Positions 36,451 through 46,142 of a stretch of DNA of 60,686 nt are shown in pieces. The notes under the pieces are model-generated. The model saw nothing but the letters and a program-made list of their open reading frames with translations. It ran no database searches and was not told the origin of the DNA. The stretch's first letter is position 1. Every line of letters starts with the position of its first letter. Position numbers and translations under genes: made by a program. This stretch comes from CAIKBL01 sp050247235 (GTDB lineage: Bacteria > Pseudomonadota > Gammaproteobacteria > Ga0077536), in NCBI GenBank assembly GCA_050247235.1, contig JBFWUN010000025.1:1-60686 (forward strand), given 5' to 3'.

Positions 36451-36491
36451 TTGATCTGGATCAAATCGCCCGTCGAACGCTGGACGATAAT
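36451..36491 (+). promoter_or_regulatory. FNR-type box and class II promoter
   Basis: TTGATCTGGATCAA (36451-36464) is a perfect FNR/DNR half-site pair. GATAAT at 36486-36491 sits where the -10 of an FNR-activated (-41.5) promoter is expected. The transcript would start near 36499 and run into the aldehyde oxidoreductase remnant and the EamA-radical SAM gene. Confidence 0.7.
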
Positions 36492-36678
36492 GATTTTACG
36501 CGTTTGTTATCGGCCGAGGAGAAGCTGCGACGGGCAACCCGACCGCTGAGACCATGAGCCCGTCAAGCACGCCCATCCGGCGACTGGCGGCTATCGAATC
36601 AAGCGACCACGTCCACATCGCATGGCCGACGGCCTTAGCTTGATTCGTTATGAGAACTTGAAAACCGGAGGGGCGGAC

Positions 36679-37320
36679 ATGACTGGCGGGTATATGGGGA
36701 AGCTACTGCGGATCGACTGACGGCCGACCGCATCGTCAGGGCGCCGTTGTCTGACGATGCTGTGCTACGCAAGCACGTCGGCGGCATAAGCCTCGAGATA
36801 CGGCTGCTGATGGATGAGACGACACCAACGGTCAAGGTAACCGATCCCGAAGCGCCGATCATATTCTTGACCGGGTCGCTCATCGGCACGTCAGCACCGA
36901 GTTCCGCAAACCTGGCGATTGTCTGTCTCAACTACGATACGCCCTATGCAGTTGCGACAGGACATTCCCGCGGTTACTGGGCCGCCTCTCTGGGGCGCGC
37001 GGGCTATGACGGCATCATCGTCACCGGCAGGGCCGACAGGCCGGTCTATCTGTGGGTCGACGACGACAAGGCCGAAATCCGCGATGCCGCCAACGTGTGG
37101 GGCAAGGATGCCCGCGAAACCGCAAGATTGATCAAACGCGAGCTGGGCGACGAAGAGAAAATCCGCGTCGCATGCATCGGCCCGGCGGGAGAGGCCATGC
37201 TGCATGGCGCCTCCGTCAAGAACGATCGCAATCACGGCTCGCACAAGGGCAGCGTAGGTGCCGTGGTGGGCTCCAAGCGGCTCAAGGCAATCGCGGTGCG
37301 AGGTACCGGGCAGGTGCCGT
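36679..37320 (+). pseudogene. Aldehyde:ferredoxin oxidoreductase, frameshifted and truncated
   Basis: The start MTGGYMGKLLRID runs into TGA. After one missing base the frame continues as LTADRIVRAPLSDD, VLRKHVGGISLEIRLLMDET, GRAGYDGIIVTGRAD and VVGSKRLKAIAVRGTGQVP. These belong to the N-terminal tungsto/molybdopterin-binding domain of the AOR family (normally ~600-640 residues). Homology ends at 37320, 90 bases before the EamA start, so about two thirds are deleted. GGAGG precedes the ATG. An FNR promoter lies upstream. Confidence 0.75.
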
Positions 37321-37410
37321 TCAGACATGTGCGACGTTGTGCCACGCGCTGCCGATTTCTCGCATCGGCGATCATGAACGCGGGAGAGGATCGACGGATG
37401 GAGCACCGCC

Positions 37411-39330
37411 ATGGCCACGACCGATCGTCTCGCCCCTACCCATTCCAAAGACTTCGGCCCCGACCCGATCGCCTATATTCTTCTGGTCGGTTGCGGCGTC
37501 ATCTATCCGCTGCTCTTCTCGGTCACCAAGATCGCCGCCGAAGCCGGCGTTCCACCGATCGGCTTCGTGTTCTGGCATTCGGCCTTGGCCGCGCTCGGGC
37601 TGCTCGCAACCTGCTTCGTCCTGCGTGACCTCCCTGGTTTGAGCTGGGCCCATCTGCGCGGCTACCTGGTAATCGGCTTTCTCGGCACGGCGGCGCCCGT
37701 TTCGCTGCTCGCCTATGTCTCGGCGAAGCTACCGGCCGGTCTGGTCACGCTCGTCGTCGTGCTTTCACCATTGCTGACCTACGTCTTCGCGCTGCTGCTC
37801 CGCATGGAGCGGCGCAATCTGCTCAGCGTCACCGGGATTGCGCTCGGGCTGGGTGGCGTGCTCCTCGTCGTGGTGCCCAGTATGAGCCTGCCCTCCCCCG
37901 ACATGCTGGGCTGGCTGCTGCTTGCCTTCCTTGCGCCGGTGTTCTTCGCTGCAACCAACATATCGGCCAGCCTGCTTCGACCGCCGGCGGCCGGCTCGTT
38001 CCCGATGGCGGCGGGCGTCATGGTGGCATCGACCGTGATGATGGCGCCGATCTCGCTAGCCTCCGGCCAGATGTATCTCTATCCGGGCCTTGCACCCGAA
38101 GGCGCCTGGACCGCGCTCGCCGCCGCCGCGGTCAATGGTGGATTCTATGTCGCCTTCTTCTCCATCGTGCGGCGTGCCGGATCGGTCTTCGTCTCGCAGT
38201 TCAACTATCTGGTGATCCTGTGCGGCTTCGGCTGGGGCAGCCTCTTGTTCGGCGAGCGCCATTCGCTCTATGTGCTTGGCGCCGCCGCCCTGATGGTGTT
38301 CGGGCTCGCGCTGCACAGCTTCGGCATGCGCAGGCGCACGACGACCAACCGAATGCCGGCGATCAGCGAGGTACCAATGACAACGCGCTCCATCACCAGC
38401 CGGATCGATGCGATCACCGCGATCCCCGATGCCTACCGCTCGACCACGCCACCCATCCCACCCTCGGTCAAGATCGAGTTGACGGCGCGCTGCAACTTCG
38501 CCTGTGCCTTCTGTGCGCGCTCTGCGCAGCTGCGCGATCAGCGTGACATGGACCGCGGTCTGTTCGAACGGCTACTGCGCGAGATGCGCGCGGCGGGAGT
38601 GGAGGAGATAGGGCTGTTCTATCTCGGCGAGTCCTTCCTGGTTCCCTGGCTGCCCGAGGCGGTGGCGTTCGCCAAACGCGAGGTCGGCTTTCCCTATGTC
38701 TTTCTCACCACCAACGGCTCGCTGGCGACGCCGACGCGCATCGAGGCGTGCATGGCGGCCGGGCTTGATTCCTTGAAGTTCTCGCTGAACTACGCCGATG
38801 CTGAGCAATTCGCGACCATCGCTGGGGTAAAGCCCGACCTGTTCGCCGCGCTCCGGCAGAACCTCAAGTCAGCCTGGGCAGTGCGCGAACGGGGCAGCCA
38901 TCCCTGCGGGCTATATGCCTCGTACATCCTTTATGACAGCGAGCAAGACGAGCGCATGGGCTCGATGGTTGAGGAGATCCGGCCCTATGTGGACGAGGTC
39001 TACGCGCTGCCGCTCTACAGCCAAGCCGATCTGGTGGCCGAAAAGGGGACCGCGCGGGATTGGGCCATGACGGCGGGCAATCGCGGGCGGATCGGCGCAC
39101 TGCGCGATCCGATCCCGTGCTGGGCGCTGTTCCGCGAGGGCCATATCACCTGGGACGGCAAGCTCTCTGCCTGCTGCTTCGATCACGACGGTCGCTTCCA
39201 CATGGGCGATCTGACGAAGATGCCGTTCACCGAAGCGTGGCGGAGCGCGCCGTTCCGAGCGCTACGGCAGGCGCACCTTGCCAAGGATGTGCGCGGCACG
39301 GCGTGCGAGACCTGCGTGGCTTATGCGTAG
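37411..39330 (+). CDS. EamA (DMT) transporter fused to a radical SAM/SPASM domain
   Basis: This is a single 639-codon frame. Residues ~20-305 form a ten-helix EamA/DrugE1 permease (YILLVGCGVIYPLLFSVTKI; two EamA repeats ending VLGAAALMVFGLALHSFGM). A ~45-residue linker leads to a radical SAM domain with CNFACAFC (Cys361, 365, 368). The C-terminal twitch/SPASM-like region has PCWALFREGHITWDGKLSAC and CETCVAYA. GGAG seven bases upstream supports ATG 37411. An internal ATG at 38377 with a GAGG-like site could also start the enzyme alone. The membrane part suggests export of the product or uptake of the substrate. Neither is known. Confidence 0.85.
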   Translation: MATTDRLAPTHSKDFGPDPIAYILLVGCGVIYPLLFSVTKIAAEAGVPPIGFVFWHSALAALGLLATCFVLRDLPGLSWAHLRGYLVIGFLGTAAPVSLLAYVSAKLPAGLVTLVVVLSPLLTYVFALLLRMERRNLLSVTGIALGLGGVLLVVVPSMSLPSPDMLGWLLLAFLAPVFFAATNISASLLRPPAAGSFPMAAGVMVASTVMMAPISLASGQMYLYPGLAPEGAWTALAAAAVNGGFYVAFFSIVRRAGSVFVSQFNYLVILCGFGWGSLLFGERHSLYVLGAAALMVFGLALHSFGMRRRTTTNRMPAISEVPMTTRSITSRIDAITAIPDAYRSTTPPIPPSVKIELTARCNFACAFCARSAQLRDQRDMDRGLFERLLREMRAAGVEEIGLFYLGESFLVPWLPEAVAFAKREVGFPYVFLTTNGSLATPTRIEACMAAGLDSLKFSLNYADAEQFATIAGVKPDLFAALRQNLKSAWAVRERGSHPCGLYASYILYDSEQDERMGSMVEEIRPYVDEVYALPLYSQADLVAEKGTARDWAMTAGNRGRIGALRDPIPCWALFREGHITWDGKLSACCFDHDGRFHMGDLTKMPFTEAWRSAPFRALRQAHLAKDVRGTACETCVAYA

Positions 39331-39534
39331 GCGAAGATGCCGTCCCTTCCGAGCTCGGCGCCGCACCGGGAGGAGTGCCTTTGGATCGAACATCGCCGGC
39401 GCCGTTTCGATGCAACCGCACCCAACCCCTCTCGGCTCGCGGCCTCGTCCAGCGCGGCATCGCGACCGGAGCGGAAGTCGAGCTTGAGTTCCTGGAACAT
39501 CGACCGGATACACAAGGAGATGTCCGTATGGACG

Positions 39535-40116
39535 TCAGCAAGGATCGGCGGTTACGCCGTAAGCGCTGCGCCAGCGTTGCCGAAGCGCGTTTTGCAGGGA
39601 ACGGTTGCGCGGACCAAGCGCCCACTCGAACAATGGCAAATCGGCGGTCCTCGCGCGATCGCGCGCTTCCAGGATGTCTCGCACTTGGCAAGCCGGCAGC
39701 AGCTCGACCATGATCGAAAGCCCCTCGCAATTGCTGACATGGGGCAACAGGCGCCGAACGAGGCGGGCTCCGGCTTGCGCGCGCAACTCGCTCATCGGCC
39801 GCTTCTCCGCCAAATTGACGAGCAGCAGCGCATCGATGATGGCTTGGTCGTGCTCGAAAAGCATGTGCCTGAGGAAGGGCTGACCGTAGATCTCCTCCAG
39901 CGCCGGGTAGAGTGCCTCTTCTTCGTAGCGGAAGTGCGGCCCGCAGAGGCGCTCCACGTCGCTCAAGAGCGTCATTGTCCGCCCCTGGCTACCCTCTTCG
40001 AGAGCCCGCTGCAGATCGAGGAGCAAATCACGGATCTCGCGATGCTCGACGCGGAAGACATCGCGGAAATCGTCGACGGCGGGGCTTAAGGCCCGCCGCT
40101 TCCGTCGTGTGTCCAT
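39535..40116 (-). CDS. Haemerythrin HHE-domain protein
   Basis: This 193-residue protein has di-iron ligands in VFRVEHREIRDLLLDLQRAL, CGPHFRYEEEALYPALEEIY and HMLFEHDQAIIDALLLVNL, then LLPHVSNCEGLSIMVELLP. The last ligand set is HxxxE-like but imperfect. Role is probably O2/NO/iron sensing or storage. It converges on the EamA-radical SAM gene. The 204 bases between (39331-39534) hold no convincing gene. The C-terminal tail after DILEARDRA is not family-like. Confidence 0.82.
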   Translation of the reverse strand: MDTRRKRRALSPAVDDFRDVFRVEHREIRDLLLDLQRALEEGSQGRTMTLLSDVERLCGPHFRYEEEALYPALEEIYGQPFLRHMLFEHDQAIIDALLLVNLAEKRPMSELRAQAGARLVRRLLPHVSNCEGLSIMVELLPACQVRDILEARDRARTADLPLFEWALGPRNRSLQNALRQRWRSAYGVTADPC

Positions 40117-40771
40117 CTCGGCACCCGCGGCAGGATCTAGCCATCCTCGGCCGCGGCCTGATCGTCGTGAAGGTGACCGATCGTCGCGGCCAGGAAGCCC
40201 GCGTGCGTCATCGCGCTCGGCCTACTGTGCCGCTCTATAGGGGCGGGAACACACGCACGCTCGGCCAGCCTGAGCGCCCCGTGACACCGAAGAGCGTGCG
40301 GATCTGGTATGAAACGAATGAATGCCGCAGGGGATTTGTCCGGCCGCAGCTTTCACCGTACCGACAATACCTCGCCGTTGGCATCCCCATGACGGTGTTC
40401 ATCGTCTGAGACCGGCACGTGCCAGGCGTCCCGCCTCTCGCGGTGCAAAGCACCGTCGTCCGCATAGTCGACACGCTGAGTGCGACAGTTTGACACAGAT
40501 CAAAGGCATCGGCATGGCGCCGTGCTGTCATGAAAACCAAATTTGGTCCTTTTCAAAGGACGCACAGTTGCGCTTTTGAGGTGCGCTCAAGCGTCAGGAG
40601 ATGCCGGCAATGGGATCACAAACCACTGCCGTCCCAGCCGCTCTGGCGGTCGCCTGCAGCGTGTGGAGGTGGGCCGGCATACCGGATGGGTGCGGCCAGT
40701 GCAATGAACGCCGATGATCCGGCGTTGTCGGATGCCTGACTAGCGCCTGACCGCATGATGCGGACGAAAGC
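40117..40771. promoter_or_regulatory. hemN upstream region with an FNR-like box
   Basis: TTGACACAGATCAA at 40490-40503 matches TTGAT-N4-ATCAA with one mismatch, 269 bases before hemN. A 38-codon frame at 40602-40730 is possible but unrecognised. Otherwise these 655 bases show nothing. Confidence 0.5.
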
Positions 40772-42115
40772 ATGAGTGCGTCGCCTCTCTTCGAACGGGC
40801 GGTCCCTCGCTACACCAGCTATCCGACGGCGCCCCACTTCCATGCGGGCGTGGGGGCGACCCAGTATCGAGACTGGCTGGCGGCGTTCGACCCCGTGGAG
40901 CCGCTGTCGCTCTATCTGCACGTCCCCTTCTGCCAGGAGTTGTGCTGGTATTGCGGCTGCCACACGAAGATTGTGGCGCGCTACGAGCCCGTAACCACCT
41001 ATGCACGGACACTCGTTAGGGAGATTGCGCTTGTCGGGCGGCTCTTGCCCGGGCGTGGCCGCGTGGTGCATCTGCACTGGGGCGGCGGCACGCCGACGAT
41101 GCTGACTGCCGATGATTTCTCCTGGCTAATGGAGCAGCTTCACATCAGCTTCGACGTCGCGCCAGACGCGGAGATCGCGGTCGAGATCGATCCGCGCCGG
41201 CTGGACGAGACGAAGGCCCGAGCACTCGCGGCCGCGGGCGTGACGCGAGCAAGTCTCGGCGTGCAGAGCTTCGATCCTCGCGTGCAGCGAGCCGTCAATC
41301 GTTGGCAGCCGTACCGCGTCACGACAGCCGCGGTGGAACGACTGCGCGGGCTCGGGATCACGCAAATAAGCTTTGACCTGATGTACGGCTTCCCGCTGCA
41401 GAGCGTCGAGAGCGTGATTGGCTCGATCGAGCTCGCCGTTGCCCTGCGACCACAGCGTCTGGCCTTGTTCGGCTATGCCCATGTGCCGTGGATGAAGACG
41501 CATCAGCGGCTTCTTGCCGAGGCGGAGCTGCCCGACGCTGATGAACGCTTGCGGCAGGCGACCGCGGCGTCTGAGCGATTGCAGACTTTCGGCTACCGAT
41601 GGATCGGCCTCGATCATTTCGCCTTGCCAGAGGATCCGCTCGCGCGGGCGGCGATTGCTGGCGGGCTGCGCCGCAATTTCCAGGGCTACACGACCGACCC
41701 GTGCAATGCGCTGCTCGGCCTCGGTTGTTCGGCGATCGGCATGCTGCCGCAGGGCTACGTGCAAAACGCGAGCGATCTGCGCGAGTGGCGCGCTGCGATC
41801 CAAGGCGGCGCTCCCGCGATTACTCGCGGCATTCAGCTCACTGATGTTGACAGGTTGCGCCGACAGGTGATCGAGCGACTGATGTGCGATCTCACTGTCG
41901 ATCTCGCCGCGACGGCTGAATGTCATGGCTTTGAGCCCGCGGTGTTCAAGCCCGAGGAAGACATCCTTCGCCAGTTTGAGGCGGGCGGCCTGATTACAAT
42001 CGATGGCCATCGGATCACCCTCACGCCCAAGGGCAGGCCGCTGATGCGCATCATTGCGGCGAGCTTCGACCGCTACTTGGCGCCCGACGCCCACTGCCAT
42101 GCCCGGGCTGTGTGA
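40772..42115 (+). CDS. hemN: Oxygen-independent coproporphyrinogen III oxidase (HemN)
   Basis: This 447-residue radical SAM enzyme decarboxylates coproporphyrinogen III in haem synthesis without oxygen. RYTSYPTAPHFHAGVG at the start, YLHVPFCQELCWYCGCHTKI (CxxxCxxC plus the fourth HemN Cys), LHWGGGTPTMLT and QISFDLMYGFPLQ identify true HemN rather than HemW. The C-terminal HemN_C domain is present. It is expected to be FNR-controlled and supplies haem for nitrate respiration. Confidence 0.95.
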   Translation: MSASPLFERAVPRYTSYPTAPHFHAGVGATQYRDWLAAFDPVEPLSLYLHVPFCQELCWYCGCHTKIVARYEPVTTYARTLVREIALVGRLLPGRGRVVHLHWGGGTPTMLTADDFSWLMEQLHISFDVAPDAEIAVEIDPRRLDETKARALAAAGVTRASLGVQSFDPRVQRAVNRWQPYRVTTAAVERLRGLGITQISFDLMYGFPLQSVESVIGSIELAVALRPQRLALFGYAHVPWMKTHQRLLAEAELPDADERLRQATAASERLQTFGYRWIGLDHFALPEDPLARAAIAGGLRRNFQGYTTDPCNALLGLGCSAIGMLPQGYVQNASDLREWRAAIQGGAPAITRGIQLTDVDRLRRQVIERLMCDLTVDLAATAECHGFEPAVFKPEEDILRQFEAGGLITIDGHRITLTPKGRPLMRIIAASFDRYLAPDAHCHARAV

Positions 42116-42145
42116 GCAAGAACGCGTTCGACGTAGCCAATTTGA

Positions 42146-42706
42146 CTAGGCGGATAGCCTGACTCCCCGCCGCGCCGCCATGCGCCGGCCGAGCCGTACC
42201 AAGTCCTCATCGCTCAATCGCTCCCTAGCGAGCGGTAGGACGACGGCGTTCTCCCACTCCAGGTGGCGCTGCTGAAGCTCGGCGAACGCATGCGCAGCGG
42301 CCCGGAACCCGCTCGGATCTACTGGTGGCTCACCCCCGGCCATCCGGCGCAATTCGTCCAGCAGCGGGCTCACATATCGCTCATCATTTTCATGCTCATA
42401 CGTCAGGCGATCCAGAACAGCATCAATTCGGTCCTCGGGCAAAGCTCGCAATCTGAGCATTTCGAACAAGTCCTGCTCCTCGTCCTGGATATGAAGTGGC
42501 AGGTGCTCGGTCAGGCTCGTCAGGACGGCGACTGCATCACGCCATGCGGTTGATCGGCCGGGATCATCCGCCAGAATTTTCAGGATGCCGTATGTCACGC
42601 GCTGACGATAATGCTCGCGGTCGAGAAACGAAATGGGCCTCAGGAAGCTACGGTCGTCAGGGGGCGATGCTGCGACAGCGTCCGATAGGCGAGCGATGAA
42701 GTCCAT
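42146..42706 (-). CDS. Haemerythrin-domain protein
   Basis: This 186-residue di-iron protein shows EHLPLHIQDEEQDLFEMLRL and DRLTYEHENDERYVSPLLDE, then QQRHLEWENAVVLPLARERL with the expected His/Glu ligands. An FNR box lies 68 bases upstream of ATG 42706. An in-frame earlier ATG at 42787 would fall on the box and is less likely. A C-terminal fragment of a close paralogue sits at 53028-53213. It converges on hemN with 30 bases between stops. Confidence 0.85.
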   Translation of the reverse strand: MDFIARLSDAVAASPPDDRSFLRPISFLDREHYRQRVTYGILKILADDPGRSTAWRDAVAVLTSLTEHLPLHIQDEEQDLFEMLRLRALPEDRIDAVLDRLTYEHENDERYVSPLLDELRRMAGGEPPVDPSGFRAAAHAFAELQQRHLEWENAVVLPLARERLSDEDLVRLGRRMAARRGVRLSA

Positions 42707-42773
42707 GACGACACTCCCGGAACGATGGAGATCCTGGACATAAACAAGATCGACGTTGCGGACACTTGATGCC

Positions 42774-42787
42774 TTGATGCGCATCAA
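42774..42787 (-). promoter_or_regulatory. FNR-type box before the haemerythrin gene
   Basis: TTGATGCGCATCAA is a perfect 14-bp palindrome matching the FNR/DNR consensus, 68 bases before the ATG at 42706. Confidence 0.65.
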
Positions 42788-43079
42788 AATCGTTCACAAT
42801 CTCAACGTCGACAACTTATCGCCGAACGCTTCACCGGCGGATAGAACGGCGAGCGGGGTCGCAAAGCCATCAGAGGCTCCAGCACGATCAGCAGCATGGG
42901 GTGCGATATCGATGCCTGCGAGTTCAGGGAGATAACCTGAACCCAACGACATGCATCGGCATGATCGTGCGGCGCAGAAACCTCAGCGAACGAGACGCAG
43001 TCGCTTGGTAGCCGCACCACGTCGTACGGAAGACGCCTAGCAGGCAAATGCAACTCGGTGACTCGGCGCCTGAGGCCCT

Positions 43080-43093
43080 TTGATTTGGATCAA
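43080..43093 (+). promoter_or_regulatory. FNR-type box before the ferritin-like gene
   Basis: TTGATTTGGATCAA fits TTGAT-N4-ATCAA exactly, centred about 88 bases before the ATG at 43175. Together with the box at 42774 it controls the divergent pair. No gene is seen in 42788-43079. Confidence 0.65.
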
Positions 43094-43174
43094 GGGCCCG
43101 CGGCTCTTTTCGGCAATCATCGAGATGCCATATCGACTGGTCCAACTTGGCTCCCCAAGGGCTGGAGGAGCGTC

Positions 43175-44155
43175 ATGGGTCGCGAGTGCTCGGTATGGAC
43201 AGGCGCCGGCGACGGGCCACGGAAGGTGTGCTCGCTGCTCACACTATCGCTGGCATTCGAGCGCGCGGCAGCACAGCGTTATGATGCGCTGGCCGAACAA
43301 ATGGCGCACTTCGGCAACCTCGAGGTTTCCAACCTGTTCGCCGGATTGGCGGAGGAGGAGCGGCGCCACGAGTCGATCGTTGCCCGACTACTCGAGGAGG
43401 CGGGTGGCGCGGGCGAGATAAAGGAACTCCCTTCGGCACCACCGGAGGTTCTCTCGTTCGAAGAGGAAGCGGACGCTGGCGGCTCCCTTCTGATGACCCC
43501 CTACCGTGCGCTGCGGCTTGCAAGCGAGGCCGAGAAGAGAGCGTTCCGCTATTTCATCGAGATCGCCGGTCATGCGACGGACGATGCACTACGAGACCAG
43601 GCGGAAGCCCTCGCGCTGGAGGAGCTCGACCACCTCGCTCGCATCCGCAGGGAGCGGCGACGGGCGTGGCGTGCCGAACGCCAGGGCGGCGGAAGCCTGG
43701 CCCTGCCCATCCGTGACATTGTTACGGCGAAGACCCTGCTAGCGAGGGCCTACGCTATCGAGAGCGAGGCGCGGGCCGAGCTGGCGGCTCTTGCGAATTG
43801 TCTGCCACAGGGTACGCCCGCGGCAGCTTGCCTGGCAGAGGAAGCGTCTCGGCTGGACGCACTGCTGGAGGAGTTGGCGTGCAAGGGTGCGTCATTGACC
43901 GAGTTAGGCACCGGTGCAGGCAGCACAGCAACGGCGCCGTTGAGAAATCCGCCTCAGAGTGCAAGGGATGCGGTGCTGACCGCGCTCTCTAGCGCGGAGC
44001 GAGCGATGGATGTCTATCTTGCGATCGCCGAACGAAGCTCGCGGGAAGACACACTCGAGCTGGCGCAGTGGCTGGCGGAGTGTGCCACCAACCGGCTCGT
44101 GAGATTGTCGGGCATCGTACGTAAAAGAGAACCATGGGTCGCGCATTTCGCGTGA
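43175..44155 (+). CDS. Ferritin-like (rubrerythrin-type) domain protein
   Basis: This 326-residue helical protein begins after CTGGAGGAG. Di-iron helices are seen in LAFERAAAQRYDALAEQM, AGLAEEERRHESIVARLLEE (ExxH) and LASEAEKRAFRYFIEIAG, then AEALALEELDHLARIRRERR (ExxH). The C-terminal ~130 residues are additional helices. Homologous ferritin-family proteins accompany nar or ubiUV genes in Alphaproteobacteria. Role might be peroxide or iron management under microaerobiosis. Confidence 0.8.
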   Translation: MGRECSVWTGAGDGPRKVCSLLTLSLAFERAAAQRYDALAEQMAHFGNLEVSNLFAGLAEEERRHESIVARLLEEAGGAGEIKELPSAPPEVLSFEEEADAGGSLLMTPYRALRLASEAEKRAFRYFIEIAGHATDDALRDQAEALALEELDHLARIRRERRRAWRAERQGGGSLALPIRDIVTAKTLLARAYAIESEARAELAALANCLPQGTPAAACLAEEASRLDALLEELACKGASLTELGTGAGSTATAPLRNPPQSARDAVLTALSSAERAMDVYLAIAERSSREDTLELAQWLAECATNRLVRLSGIVRKREPWVAHFA

Positions 44156-44274
44156 GGAGACTCTGACGACGGCCTGGCCGCCACTTTTGGATGGTCGGCC
44201 GGCCGATCGCGAAAGGCCCAGAACCCGCACGGCGGAGGGTGTCAGCCGGTTGGGGGGCGTTGCATCTGTGGCTA

Positions 44275-45156
44275 CTACACGAATACTCGTGCCGACCTGA
44301 GCCTGCGGGTTGCCTCCTCGCCATCCAATTCGCGATCCAAAACGCGCCGAAACATTCCGGCTACCAGCACCATGTCACAGCTATGCGGGGACAGCCGGAA
44401 TGACGTCAGACCAATAGAACTCAGGTGATCGAGGTCGGCGAGCAGATTGCAATAGGCGAAAGACAGCGTCTGCACGCCATTGATTGCCAGGAAATCCTGA
44501 CCATCGAGCGTTTCCACCCGAAGGCCGTCTGGGTCCTCGCCACAGATAAACTGACAGGAGTCCTTGCTCAGTCGGTGCAGGCGGGCGTGATAGCAGCGTC
44601 CCGAGATGGCAAGCGGGATCCGCCCGAAGGCCCAGATCTCCGTATCCACGCCGAGGCTCGCCGCGGCCGCAGCCAGCTTGCCGACAGACGAGATTGGCAG
44701 CTCGGGAGGCAGACAGACATGATCAGCGCCCCGCTCGGCTAAAAAGCGGAGCGTGCCTTCATTGTAGAGGTTGACCAGCGGGCCGACCGCGAAACGCCGA
44801 CTGGGTGAGAGATGCACGAGCATGGTGAGATCGTTCACTTCGACCTCCATGTCACCGCTCGCGGCAAGATCGGCGCATATCGCCCGTTCACGCTCGAGCG
44901 TAACGAGGGCAAGCGAGGAAAGAACGACGGTCTTGCCGGCCCGGCGCAGCCGCTCGATCGCCTTGGGGATTTTGTCGACATAGAATGGAAGCCGCTTGGA
45001 GCAGACAACCTCTCCAAGGCACACGCGGTCGACTGGCACCTCGTCGGCGACGCAAGCATAGAAGTCGCTCCATCGATCGGCCGTCCAATTGAACAGCAAT
45101 GGCCCAAGGGTGAGCGTCTGACGTTCGGCCACGCGCTTCCCTCCCCTCACCGCCAC
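44275..45156 (-). CDS. ubiV: UbiV, U32 protease-family Fe-S protein for O2-independent ubiquinone synthesis
   Basis: This 293-residue protein works with UbiU to hydroxylate the ubiquinone ring without oxygen. LGPLLFNWTADRWSDFYACV, VCLGEVVCSKRLPFYVDKIP and SGRCYHARLHRLSKDSCQFI (followed by C) show the C-x12-C-x3-C arrangement of the [4Fe-4S] ligands in UbiV. It overlaps ubiU by ten bases and completes ubiT-ubiU-ubiV. Confidence 0.92.
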   Translation of the reverse strand: MAVRGGKRVAERQTLTLGPLLFNWTADRWSDFYACVADEVPVDRVCLGEVVCSKRLPFYVDKIPKAIERLRRAGKTVVLSSLALVTLERERAICADLAASGDMEVEVNDLTMLVHLSPSRRFAVGPLVNLYNEGTLRFLAERGADHVCLPPELPISSVGKLAAAAASLGVDTEIWAFGRIPLAISGRCYHARLHRLSKDSCQFICGEDPDGLRVETLDGQDFLAINGVQTLSFAYCNLLADLDHLSSIGLTSFRLSPHSCDMVLVAGMFRRVLDRELDGEEATRRLRSARVFV

Positions 45157-46139
45157 GTCTTGCGGTATGCACCGGTGGTCGTCACCTGCCCTTCGCTGAG
45201 ACGGGTGAGCTCTCCAGCAGGAATGGGCTGGCCGTTCGCTAGAGCATCAACGGCTCGCCGGAAGCTCGCCACAACGTCTCTGATGTAGGAACGGCTGCGT
45301 TGGCGTCCTTCGATCTTGAGCGCGGTCACGCCCGCCCGGGCGAGCTGAGGCAGCAACATGGCGGCATCGAGGCTTTCCGGGTCTTCGAAGACGTGACCAC
45401 GGTAAGAGCCTGTCCTGAAGCAGCCCTTGCAAAGCGTGGGGTACGGGACAGGCGTTCCTCGTGCCACACGGTTGATCGTGAAATCGCCGAGCCGGGAGAC
45501 AAGCTCGTCGCCCTCTTGCCGGTAGTGCACGTGGCTTGCCGGCGAGCAGACTCCGTGCGTGTTGGGCGATTTGCCGGTTACGTAGGACGACAACGAGCAG
45601 CGCCCTTCTGCCATGACGCACAGGCCGCCGAAGACGAAGACCTCCGTCTCGCAACGACTTTCCGCATTGATCGCGGCGATTTCGGCGACGGTAAGTATCC
45701 GTGGCAGCACCACCCGCCGGATGCCGAACGCCTCCACGTAAAAGCGGATAGCGTCGGCGTTCGCGGCCGCTGCCTGCACGGAGAGGTGCAGCCTGAGCGC
45801 CGGGTGGCGCTCAGCAGCATAGGCGAGAAGCCCGAGGTCGGCGAGGATGACAGCGTCAGCGCCGAGTCGTGCCGCGTCGTCGACCGCCCGGTGCCAGATC
45901 TGGAGTGCACCCGCGCGGGGAAAGGTGTTGACCGCGGCCAGCACCCTCACTCCGCGTGCATGGGCGTAGACGACCGCCTCCACCATCTCCTCGCGGGAGA
46001 AGTTGAGGCCGGGGAAGTTGCGCGCGTTCGTCTCATCACGAAAGCCGCAATAGACGCTGTCGGCGCCAGCATCGACGGCAACACGGAATGCCGCTGGCGT
46101 TCCTGCGGGGCAAACGAGCTCAAGCTTGGTACCAGGCAT
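45147..46139 (-). CDS. ubiU: UbiU, U32 protease-family Fe-S protein for O2-independent ubiquinone synthesis
   Basis: This 330-residue partner of UbiV has LELVCPAGTPAAFRVAVDAG, ADSVYCGFRDETNARNFPGL and cysteines in FVFGGLCVMAEGRCSLSSYV and HGVCSPASH. A CKGCFRTGSY motif follows. Four of these Cys bind a [4Fe-4S] cluster in characterised UbiU. It starts three bases after ubiT. Confidence 0.93.
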   Translation of the reverse strand: MPGTKLELVCPAGTPAAFRVAVDAGADSVYCGFRDETNARNFPGLNFSREEMVEAVVYAHARGVRVLAAVNTFPRAGALQIWHRAVDDAARLGADAVILADLGLLAYAAERHPALRLHLSVQAAAANADAIRFYVEAFGIRRVVLPRILTVAEIAAINAESRCETEVFVFGGLCVMAEGRCSLSSYVTGKSPNTHGVCSPASHVHYRQEGDELVSRLGDFTINRVARGTPVPYPTLCKGCFRTGSYRGHVFEDPESLDAAMLLPQLARAGVTALKIEGRQRSRSYIRDVVASFRRAVDALANGQPIPAGELTRLSEGQVTTTGAYRKTWR

Positions 46140-46142
46140 TGC

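Noticed and set aside
39337..39534. Short frame after the EamA-radical SAM gene as a precursor peptide for the maturase
   Set aside because: It runs on for 250 codons antisense to the haemerythrin gene and has no leader-core character.
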